A DNA stretch of 31,043 nucleotides, taken from an uncultured Clostridia bacterium (GTDB lineage: Bacteria > Bacillota > Clostridia > Christensenellales > Borkfalkiaceae). Below the pieces are notes generated by a model, which saw nothing but the letters and a program-made list of their open reading frames with translations, was not told where the DNA came from and did no database searches. Of the stretch, positions 24,076 through 31,043 are shown one piece after another. A program made the position numbers and the translations under genes. The stretch covers positions 1-31,043 of the forward strand of contig CAKQLR010000021.1 in the NCBI GenBank assembly GCA_934254725.1, given 5' to 3'. Every line of letters starts with the position of its first letter. Position 1 is the stretch's first letter.

Positions 24076-26650
24076 TCGTTTTTTAAGAGTTATATCCGCA
24101 CTTATCGTTTTTATAATGGCAGCTTTGCTTTTTGCCTGCAATAAAGACGCGCAAATAGACGATCGCGAGATACAAAGCGGAGTAACTGTATTCAGTTATT
24201 ACGGAACCGATCCCGCGCTTACTCACGAAGTGGGTGAAGCCGCAGAGAACAGGACGTGGAGAGTCGGCATAGAGGATTATACCGCAAACACGGTAACGCT
24301 TGAAAACGAAGGAGTTGTTGCCGAAGCGGAAGGCGTAACTCTGCTCCGCGGAACGTACGTGCTTACGGCGGAGCTTGCCGTATACGGCGAGGCGGGAAAA
24401 TCCGGCGCGACCAACACTTATAATCCCGTAGCCGCGCTTCAGGTCGTAAATAATGCGGGAAAAGTTATTGCCAACCAACACATCACGGGAAGCATCTCGC
24501 TTATTACCGACGATTTTACTTCCTTTTCGGTCACGTTCGATATTCTGAAAGCAGGCAAGTACGACGTAAGAGTATTTTCTACGGGTCTGAACGCGATAGC
24601 CGTTCAGCGTATTACTTTGCAAAGCACTGATAAGTACGACGGAAGTGTTTCCAACGGAGAGCTTCCCGTTTCACTTGCTTTCGATGAGAGCGAGGAAGAT
24701 AAAAAAATCGTTTACGAGGAAGGAAAACTCTATGTTTACGATTTCTGGGAAGTGTTTCAGAAATATCGCGCAAATTACCAGACTGTGTGGGATTTAGGCA
24801 CTTTATTGGCTTGTCTGCAGGGTATAGTGAACAGAGAAATTCCTCAGCTTTATATCAGGTTCGATACGAGAACATACCAGACCGGTTACGGCGAAACGGA
24901 TATGTTCTGGCTTGAATATCTTTCCGAAAAGAAATTCCTTCCGGGTGAAGAAAATCGCGTTACGGTAAACAGCCTCGGCACGCTTTTAAGATTATTTAAA
25001 AATTATGTCAGCGGTATCGCTCTGTGGGATAATTCCGTTCCCGCCACTTCAAACGTAGCGACGACCGACGCCGGCGTCAATAATACTTTACCCGTCAGAT
25101 TTTCTCAGGATCTGGATTCCGTTTACTATGAAGTAAAAGATTTATTTGAAGTAAAACTTGATTTAACCGATAAGTTTACGGGTAACAGAAACGAAAAAAT
25201 ATGGCAGACGGACAGAGAGAGTACGGGTAGGGCAAAATGCGACGCGTATATCTGGGGAATGGAAAAATATATAAAAACAAATCTTTGCAATCCGTACGTA
25301 ATGAGTAATTACGCAGACGGCTGGGTAGGTTCCGACGGATTTATGCCAGTAAACAACCTTACACCGGACGGAGGAAGACTCGGTAACGGCACGGTGGCTC
25401 ACGGCGGAGCAATCAGCTGGGTGGACAGGGCTTTGGAAAACACCCTGATGCACAGAGATTACCACGTTGCCGAAAAAGCTTTCTTCGTCGATCTCGCCAC
25501 AAACAATCTTGTTGCACCTATAGACGACCTTTCTCAGGAAGTGGGGACGGACAGCGCGGTTCTTGCCGAGATTTTAACGGAACAGAATCAGAGAGCGGTG
25601 GACGGACCAATAGAAATAGGCGGAGGAAATCCCTGGGCGCTCAAATATTCAAACCACGTTCAGTCGGGCGCAGCAACTCCCGGCGGCGGCGAAGGTATTG
25701 CAAGCAAGTTCTTCACAAAGTACAACGTAGTATGGACGCCGGACAGCTTCGGATACGCAAATTCTTCCGTTTACAGATTGTACGAGCCTACTACAAAATT
25801 CAGTAACAAAAACGCCGTAAGAATGAGAACGGAGAAAAACAACGCGGTACTCGAAAACAAAAACTATGTAATGTTTTATATGGGCGACTACGACGCCGCT
25901 TCCTGGCTTAACAGAAGTATTCCCACTATGTTTTCCGACCCGCGTCTTGGCGATTATCCTCTCTGTTGGCCGATTATTCCGATAAACGAGCCGAGAGCCG
26001 CTCACGTCTACGAATATATGTATGAAAACGCCACGTCCAACGACTATTTCGTCGGTGGCAACAACGGATACGGATATAACTATTGGTCGAATTACGCCTC
26101 TTCCGACAGAGAAGGCCTTAACGGTTCACTCGAGGACTATATCGACATAATAGAAAATTACAACAAAAAATACGATATCGATATTATGGGTACGTATTTT
26201 TCGGGTGAAGATTTCAACACAATGAGTTCTTCGCTCAGAAACAGAATTTATAACGGGCTTGCAAAATTGTATCCTTCGGGCGTTGCCGTTCTTAACGGTA
26301 GCAGAACGATATACAGACATAACGGCGTAATATTCACGGGTAAAGACCCCGGGAAAGTAGGTAAGTCTATTTGCTATCAGGCGGGCGTGCTGAAACTTCT
26401 TACGGACGACGCCGCGGAATATTCGAGTTCGCTTAAAGCAAACGCGATCAACGTCACCGAACTGAACAGACCGATGTTCCATGTCTGCAGAGTTATTCTC
26501 GTTACCCCTACGGATCTGTTCAACAGTTTTGAGGCGCTTCAGAATAAATATCCGGATTATAATTTCGAGATCGTAGACCCTTATACGTTCTTTAAACTTT
26601 ACGGCGATTATCGCGACAGAGTGGAAGAAGGTTATTATCCCGATATATAA
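24068..26650 (+). CDS. GxGYxYP-related lipoprotein, divergent
   Basis: Lipoprotein of 860 residues with lipobox Cys24 (LLFAC). Residues ~35-187 look like a carbohydrate-binding beta-sandwich (RGTYVLTAELAVYG, AGKYDVRVFSTG). The GxGYxYP domain begins with TLLACLQGIVNREIPQLYIR (~245-264), the counterpart of the same segment in the protein at 3440-5599. The signature is GYGYNYW (667-673), so the final Pro is Trp. Between them is a long insert rich in Trp, Asn and Gly, absent from the shorter homologue. WTPDSFGYANSS (~556) recalls GH active-site loops but is not proof. It starts within the preceding gene's end. Function is probably surface recognition or hydrolysis of the glycan. Confidence 0.78.
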   Translation: MRNRFLRVISALIVFIMAALLFACNKDAQIDDREIQSGVTVFSYYGTDPALTHEVGEAAENRTWRVGIEDYTANTVTLENEGVVAEAEGVTLLRGTYVLTAELAVYGEAGKSGATNTYNPVAALQVVNNAGKVIANQHITGSISLITDDFTSFSVTFDILKAGKYDVRVFSTGLNAIAVQRITLQSTDKYDGSVSNGELPVSLAFDESEEDKKIVYEEGKLYVYDFWEVFQKYRANYQTVWDLGTLLACLQGIVNREIPQLYIRFDTRTYQTGYGETDMFWLEYLSEKKFLPGEENRVTVNSLGTLLRLFKNYVSGIALWDNSVPATSNVATTDAGVNNTLPVRFSQDLDSVYYEVKDLFEVKLDLTDKFTGNRNEKIWQTDRESTGRAKCDAYIWGMEKYIKTNLCNPYVMSNYADGWVGSDGFMPVNNLTPDGGRLGNGTVAHGGAISWVDRALENTLMHRDYHVAEKAFFVDLATNNLVAPIDDLSQEVGTDSAVLAEILTEQNQRAVDGPIEIGGGNPWALKYSNHVQSGAATPGGGEGIASKFFTKYNVVWTPDSFGYANSSVYRLYEPTTKFSNKNAVRMRTEKNNAVLENKNYVMFYMGDYDAASWLNRSIPTMFSDPRLGDYPLCWPIIPINEPRAAHVYEYMYENATSNDYFVGGNNGYGYNYWSNYASSDREGLNGSLEDYIDIIENYNKKYDIDIMGTYFSGEDFNTMSSSLRNRIYNGLAKLYPSGVAVLNGSRTIYRHNGVIFTGKDPGKVGKSICYQAGVLKLLTDDAAEYSSSLKANAINVTELNRPMFHVCRVILVTPTDLFNSFEALQNKYPDYNFEIVDPYTFFKLYGDYRDRVEEGYYPDI

Positions 26651-26709
26651 AAAATACGCGATAATATTTGTTTTGCGTAGTATTTGTACATTTAATCGAG
26701 AGGTTGAAA

Positions 26710-29046
26710 ATGATTAGAAAGAAATTTATGCCGGTACTGTTTGCGATTGCATTTTGTTTTGCTTTCCTCGGTACGACGCTTGCCTTTAATAAAACGAACG
26801 ATGCTTTTGCTTCGGCAGAGGGCGAAACGAATGCCATTGTCGATTTTGCCATCCGATACGAAGATTTATCGGGAATCGGTATAGTTGTGGGGCTTGTTAT
26901 CGAAACGGACGCAGAATATACGGAGGACGCTTCTCCGGGGCTTGATAACCATGATCCGCAAGCCCCTTACTTCAATTTAAAAGAATATCTTTGGGTAAAC
27001 GGCAGAAGCGTTATCCCTGCAGGCGCGGGCGGATTTTTCGTTTCCGCTCAAAAAAGTTTTAACAATACCTATAAAAAAACGAACGGTGAAAAAAGAGAGG
27101 AGTATACGATAAACGCCGAGGGCGAGCATTATACGGTTAATTTCAACTGGCAGGCAAAACTGGCGGGGGATCTTATTCGGTACGACGGCACGGATATATT
27201 CGTTATCAAAGCGGGAATGCCTACGAATACTTTCAAAAAAGACGAAGACGTGGAGGCCGTTCTCGACAGAGATTATTATTTCAGGCTCGTCTGGGGCGAA
27301 ACTCCGGAGTATCGCTATTTTGAAGAGATAACGGCAAGCGATATTCCTGCTGCAAAGATAGTTGCTTCCGGCTTGCGCGATGCCGATAACGGCACTCATT
27401 ACGGGCTTACTTTGCAGCTCGACGCCGCTAAATTTCAGGAACCGCAATCGGGCATAGACAACCCGAATTCGGAAGAATATCTTGATTTCAGAAAATATGT
27501 TTTTATTAACGGGTTAAATCAAAGCCTGTTGCCGCCTACCGTAACGTTTATAAGCGCGGGGGCTGTCTATTCCGAAGTTTATACGAAACCCGAAAGCGGA
27601 GAAGACAGAGTTAAAATCGACATAGATTACGGCAATATGGTGTCGATAAACATAAACTGGCCGGTCGGGAATCTCGGCGCGGCAGGTTTGAAACTCGACG
27701 GAACGGATATCATAACCGTGAAAAAAGAAATGCTTGCGGGTACGTTCGACGGAAAGAGCGGTCCGTACACGACGAGGACTCTGGACAGAGATTATTACTT
27801 CGGGTTAAGCTGGGATAAGACGGATAAAAACAAGCGTTATTTTTACGAAATATCCCCTGAGGAAATTGCCGAATGCGGGTATGATAAGCAAATTCTTTCT
27901 ATAGACAAATCGTCTTTGCCCGATACGAGCGAATATTCCAGAAAGCTCATCGGCATAGGTCAAAATCATAATTTGCCCGATTATTTTAACGGTTACACCA
28001 AAGTCGGCGGAACGGTAATAATTCCCGTTTCTTACGATAAACTAAAGGTTTCCGACGCGGAAGGAAACGACGAAATAACGGGTACGCTCGATTTTTCGGG
28101 ATTAGACGTCCCGACTTCCGAACCGAATGTTTTCACCGTCTATTACAGCGTAAGCGATTACGCGGTTTCGGTGGATCTCGGCGAGATTAACGCCGCGGCG
28201 AAGAACGAGGTGACGCTCGGTAAAAATCACTCTCTTCCCGCAACCGTAAACGTTAAATTGTTCACGGGCAAGACGGAAACCTTTGCCGTCAGGTGGAGTT
28301 GGACGAGAGCCGTCAGGAACGGCAACGTGCCTATAACAGGTACCATACAATTCGGCAATAAACTCGTAAGCGAAAACGTAACCTCTGTGATAGAGCTGGA
28401 ATTAAGAGTTACGGGCGACCTGATTATAGACAAACTCGGGACATTGCCGGAAAGCTCTCAAACAGTTCTTGTAGGAAAGGAAATATCTCTTCCCTCCAGA
28501 ATTCCCGCACTGCTCATAAACGGAGAAATCACAAGCGTTACGGTTGAATACGAGTGGACTAAGGCTGAAGAAACGGGCAAAAAACAAAATAAAATGAGAC
28601 TTATATCTTCCTATGCGTTTGCGGAAGGCATAGCTACGGAGTACGTTATAGATTTCGAAGTAAAAGATTATATAACTTCTATCGGCAAAATACCCGAATC
28701 AAAGGCTATAAAAATCGGTGAAAAACATACTTTGCCGGGGAAAGTCACCGCAAGCCTTGCAAGAGGAGGCTCCGTAGAACTGGACGTCGTATGGAAGTGG
28801 ACCACTGCTACGCAGGTTGGCGACGTCTCCGTGGTGGGCACGATTTACGCGGGAGAATACGAAGTAGAGAAAGGCGTCAGTCTAAAAATTACGAAAAAAG
28901 TAAAAGTCAGTGAGTCAGAACAAAAAGCTTCGGCTTCGGGAAAAGGTTGTAAATCGTCTTATGAAGGAATTTCGGTATCGGCGTTTGCGGCAATTGTTCT
29001 TGTTACCGTATTTATAAATAAAAAATCAAGGAGAAAAGTAAGATGA
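26710..29046 (+). CDS. surface protein with two novel ~172-residue repeats, Ig-like repeats and a C-terminal anchor
   Basis: Secreted protein of 778 residues; signal peptide cleavage near AFASA (residue 36). Two homologous repeats at ~41-211 and ~213-386 share YLxF/W-V-NG, LKLDGTDII-like, LDRDYYF.L.W and RYF.EI; I do not recognise the family. Three or four Big_4-like Ig repeats follow (~393-735), each with a G...H/I.LP strand and W.W/WTKA. The end GKGCKSS, hydrophobic helix and KKSRRKVR parallels the protein at 22018-24075. I start at ATG 26710 because GAGAGG precedes it and the upstream extension spoils the signal peptide. The last four bases overlap the next gene. Probably a surface adhesin or glycan-binding partner. 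Confidence 0.78.
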   Translation: MIRKKFMPVLFAIAFCFAFLGTTLAFNKTNDAFASAEGETNAIVDFAIRYEDLSGIGIVVGLVIETDAEYTEDASPGLDNHDPQAPYFNLKEYLWVNGRSVIPAGAGGFFVSAQKSFNNTYKKTNGEKREEYTINAEGEHYTVNFNWQAKLAGDLIRYDGTDIFVIKAGMPTNTFKKDEDVEAVLDRDYYFRLVWGETPEYRYFEEITASDIPAAKIVASGLRDADNGTHYGLTLQLDAAKFQEPQSGIDNPNSEEYLDFRKYVFINGLNQSLLPPTVTFISAGAVYSEVYTKPESGEDRVKIDIDYGNMVSININWPVGNLGAAGLKLDGTDIITVKKEMLAGTFDGKSGPYTTRTLDRDYYFGLSWDKTDKNKRYFYEISPEEIAECGYDKQILSIDKSSLPDTSEYSRKLIGIGQNHNLPDYFNGYTKVGGTVIIPVSYDKLKVSDAEGNDEITGTLDFSGLDVPTSEPNVFTVYYSVSDYAVSVDLGEINAAAKNEVTLGKNHSLPATVNVKLFTGKTETFAVRWSWTRAVRNGNVPITGTIQFGNKLVSENVTSVIELELRVTGDLIIDKLGTLPESSQTVLVGKEISLPSRIPALLINGEITSVTVEYEWTKAEETGKKQNKMRLISSYAFAEGIATEYVIDFEVKDYITSIGKIPESKAIKIGEKHTLPGKVTASLARGGSVELDVVWKWTTATQVGDVSVVGTIYAGEYEVEKGVSLKITKKVKVSESEQKASASGKGCKSSYEGISVSAFAAIVLVTVFINKKSRRKVR

Positions 29047-30416
29047 AAAAAATGGTAAAAACGCTTAGTCTGTTACTGTGCTTGTTATTGTTTGTTCCCG
29101 TTTTTGCTTGCAAAAAGAACGAAATAACGGAAGATACCTTAGTAGTCTGGTGTGCAGGACTTGACGTAAATTACGAGCAGACTCTTGTCGTAGACGAGGA
29201 GAACCCCACCGCGCTCTATACTAAATATATTGTGGACGAATTCGAAAAAAGAAACGAGGGTAAGAAGCTCAAACTTCTTTTCCAGGGTTGGGGCGAAGAT
29301 CTGAATAAGGCGATTTCAAACGCCCTAATAACAAACATTCAGGTTGACGTCGTTCCCGGCGAACAGTACCTAAAGAAACTTATAGACGGAGAAACGTTTG
29401 AACCGTTGGACGATAAATATCGTTCTCTGATGTCCGAAGACCTCCTGGAAAGAGGAATGTACAACAATAAGATATATGCCGTTCCGTCGGTTACGGGTAC
29501 TTTTGCTTTGTGGATTAACAAAAGAGCGCTTCGCAATGCGAAGATTATAGACAAAAACGACTTAGTTGCACAGAAGTACGTCGACGCGGGTATAGATCCG
29601 TTAAAACCTGCTACGATGGAAGATCTTCTTACCGTTTGCAGGGATATTAAAGACTATTATACTTCGAACAACGTAAAAGGGAAGGGCGGATATCTTCTCA
29701 ACGATACAACCGGCGACGATTCTCAGTGGAGAGCTTTGGCGTTTATGCGTCAGGCGGGCGGAGATTTTGCAAACGACGACGGAACGATAGCATTTAACAA
29801 AAACGAACTAGCATTGCAAATGATGTACGATCTCGGCAAAACCGGACCGGAAGGAGCGAAGGGAATTCAGCAGACGGACGACCAGCTCAGATATTTCTAC
29901 GAAGCTCAGGCAGCGTACGTCGTCGAAGGAAGCAACGTAATTCTGAACTCGCGCGGAACTCTTTCCGAAAAAGACATAATAGGCGTAGAATTGCCCGTTT
30001 TCAAAGATAAGAACATAAAATCCAACGTATCGGTAGGCTCGGTATATTACGGAATTATGGCTACGAGCAAAAAGAAAGAACTCGCAGCAAAATTCATCGA
30101 GCTTATGATGAACGAGGACGTTCAGAGAACTTGCCTCAGACTTACTTACTGTTTACCTACGTTAAAAACGGTTGTAAACGACGAGGCGATAAAAACCGAC
30201 GAATACCACTACGATACGGTTAAACCTCTTCTCGCCCCGTTACAGGATGGCGGATATACAAACGTAAAATGCCTTTACGGATTTACCAAAAACGCTTCGT
30301 TGATATGGGATGCGTGGAAAACTTACGTTAACAGAGTATACACGACTGACAAAGCGGGAGTAACCGAACAAATGAATACGACTCACAACGAAATGGTTGA
30401 ATGTCTTAACAGGTAG
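29043..30416 (+). CDS. extracellular solute-binding lipoprotein of a second sugar ABC importer
   Basis: Family 1 sugar-binding lipoprotein of 457 residues, anchored at Cys23 (VFAC). It shows the VVWCAG.. opening strand, ..VDVVPGEQYLKKL, YNNKIYAVPSVTGTFALWINK, the QAAYVVEGSNV strand and the late AAKFIELMMNEDVQ helix of the MalE/UgpB group. It starts on ATGA shared with the previous stop, so it is translationally coupled. It is followed 4 bp later by a permease gene. Sequence differs clearly from the binding protein at 7392-8795, so the two importers probably take up different oligosaccharides. Confidence 0.93.
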   Translation: MKKMVKTLSLLLCLLLFVPVFACKKNEITEDTLVVWCAGLDVNYEQTLVVDEENPTALYTKYIVDEFEKRNEGKKLKLLFQGWGEDLNKAISNALITNIQVDVVPGEQYLKKLIDGETFEPLDDKYRSLMSEDLLERGMYNNKIYAVPSVTGTFALWINKRALRNAKIIDKNDLVAQKYVDAGIDPLKPATMEDLLTVCRDIKDYYTSNNVKGKGGYLLNDTTGDDSQWRALAFMRQAGGDFANDDGTIAFNKNELALQMMYDLGKTGPEGAKGIQQTDDQLRYFYEAQAAYVVEGSNVILNSRGTLSEKDIIGVELPVFKDKNIKSNVSVGSVYYGIMATSKKKELAAKFIELMMNEDVQRTCLRLTYCLPTLKTVVNDEAIKTDEYHYDTVKPLLAPLQDGGYTNVKCLYGFTKNASLIWDAWKTYVNRVYTTDKAGVTEQMNTTHNEMVECLNR

Positions 30417-30420
30417 CGAG

Positions 30421-31043
30421 ATGAAGAAAAGCAAAAGAGACAACATAAAAGGGTGGGCGGTAATGACGCCCATTCTGATATATTTCGCGCTGTTCACGAT
30501 CGTGCCGATCGTGATCCTGTTCGTAATGTCTTTTACGAATTACGGCGAAACGATTAAGGCCGGTAAATTTGTATCCGAATGGGTAGGATGGAAGAATTAT
30601 GTCGATGTGTTTAGGTACCCGGAATATTTTAGGTCGATTTTTATAACGTTCGCGATAGCCGTAGGCGTTGTCGTCGCGGGGATGCTTTTCGGTTTTCTCG
30701 CTTCGCTTGCCATGAAGGCCATAGTAAAGGGCAGCACTTTTTTCAGAATGATATGGTATATCCCCGGGCTTCTTTCCGGCGCGATTGTCAGCGAGTTTTT
30801 CAACGTAATGCTCGCTAACGACGGCACTATTAACCGAATAATAGAAAGCCTCGGCGGGGAAATGATCGCTTGGAAGCTTTCGACCGGGTGGATGTATTTC
30901 TGGATTATATTTATAGTTACCTGGGGCGGCACGGGAGGAACGGCCATGTATTTTCTTGCCGGGCTTAACGGCATCGATAAAGAAATCTATGAAGCGGCTT
31001 ATCTCGACGGGGTAAACAAACGCCAGAAGATGTGGTATATAAC
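30421..31043 (+). CDS. carbohydrate ABC transporter permease, MalF/UgpA type (5' part, runs off window)
   Basis: The frame is open from ATG 30421 to the window end, 207 residues. A basic start (MKKSKRDNIKGW) is followed by at least five hydrophobic segments and the beginning of the EAA loop, YEAAYLDGVNKRQKMW (190-205), so only the last ~90 residues are missing. It follows the second solute-binding gene by 4 bp and is its channel partner. A MalG-type permease is expected just beyond the window. The ribosome site is weak (CAGGTAG), suggesting coupling to the upstream gene. Confidence 0.93.
   Translation, partial: MKKSKRDNIKGWAVMTPILIYFALFTIVPIVILFVMSFTNYGETIKAGKFVSEWVGWKNYVDVFRYPEYFRSIFITFAIAVGVVVAGMLFGFLASLAMKAIVKGSTFFRMIWYIPGLLSGAIVSEFFNVMLANDGTINRIIESLGGEMIAWKLSTGWMYFWIIFIVTWGGTGGTAMYFLAGLNGIDKEIYEAAYLDGVNKRQKMWYI

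Noticed and set aside
26651..26709. second LacI-type operator from TACGC/GCGTA arms
   Set aside because: Arms are only 5 bp, 16 bp apart, and in the opposite orientation to the operator at 13337-13356.

Overview
The window looks like the chromosome of a low-to-mid GC, Gram-positive, anaerobic, probably Clostridia-type bacterium. The signs are strong AGGAGG-like ribosome sites, Sec/lipobox lipoproteins, sugar ABC importers without a dedicated ATPase, and Ig-like surface proteins with cell-envelope anchors. A host-associated or gut lineage is likely, but that is inference. Almost everything is devoted to capture, import and breakdown of a glycan that probably contains alpha-mannosyl linkages (two GH38 genes).

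Region 1 (1-511) is a scar-like, gene-poor end. It holds a possible C-terminal codon stub, an orphan leader with 21-bp-spaced direct repeats, the 3' part of a tRNA (T arm plus acceptor strand) with its terminator but no 5' part, and a small structured repeat.

Region 2 (512-11872) is AT-rich. A divergent AraC regulator faces a six-gene operon: two sugar ABC permeases, a GxGYxYP-domain lipoprotein, a lipoprotein with an Ig-like domain and three copies of a module also found at the end of the GxGYxYP protein, a solute-binding lipoprotein, and a cytoplasmic GH38 alpha-mannosidase. A pair of perfect 13-bp repeats spaced 21 bp lies where the -35 box should be, the expected layout for an AraC-family activator.

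Region 3 (12116-31043) is visibly richer in G+C. A LacI-family repressor is divergent from a 13-gene co-oriented run that leaves the window. A near-consensus sigma-A promoter is followed at once by a 20-bp LacI-type palindrome. First come sugar-acid enzymes: class II aldolase, a KDG-kinase homologue lacking its catalytic Asp, a YhcH/YiaL protein, a KDPG/KHG-type aldolase, a zinc dehydrogenase, a D-2-hydroxyacid dehydrogenase and a UlaG-like metallo-hydrolase. Then come a second, MngB-like GH38, a Big_2/jelly-roll surface protein, a second (divergent) GxGYxYP lipoprotein, a surface protein with two novel repeats plus Ig-like domains, a solute-binding lipoprotein and the start of an ABC permease.

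The most interesting point is that the same set (ABC importer, binding lipoprotein, GxGYxYP lipoprotein, extra beta-sandwich surface protein, GH38) occurs twice, in different gene orders, under different regulators and with different base composition. I read this as a candidate Gram-positive glycan-utilisation system in which GxGYxYP proteins are surface partners of GH38 enzymes. Two surface proteins share a Gly-Cys/hydrophobic/basic C-terminal tail that looks like an uncommon sorting signal, and the sugar-acid module lacks a visible dehydratase and carries a probable pseudokinase.
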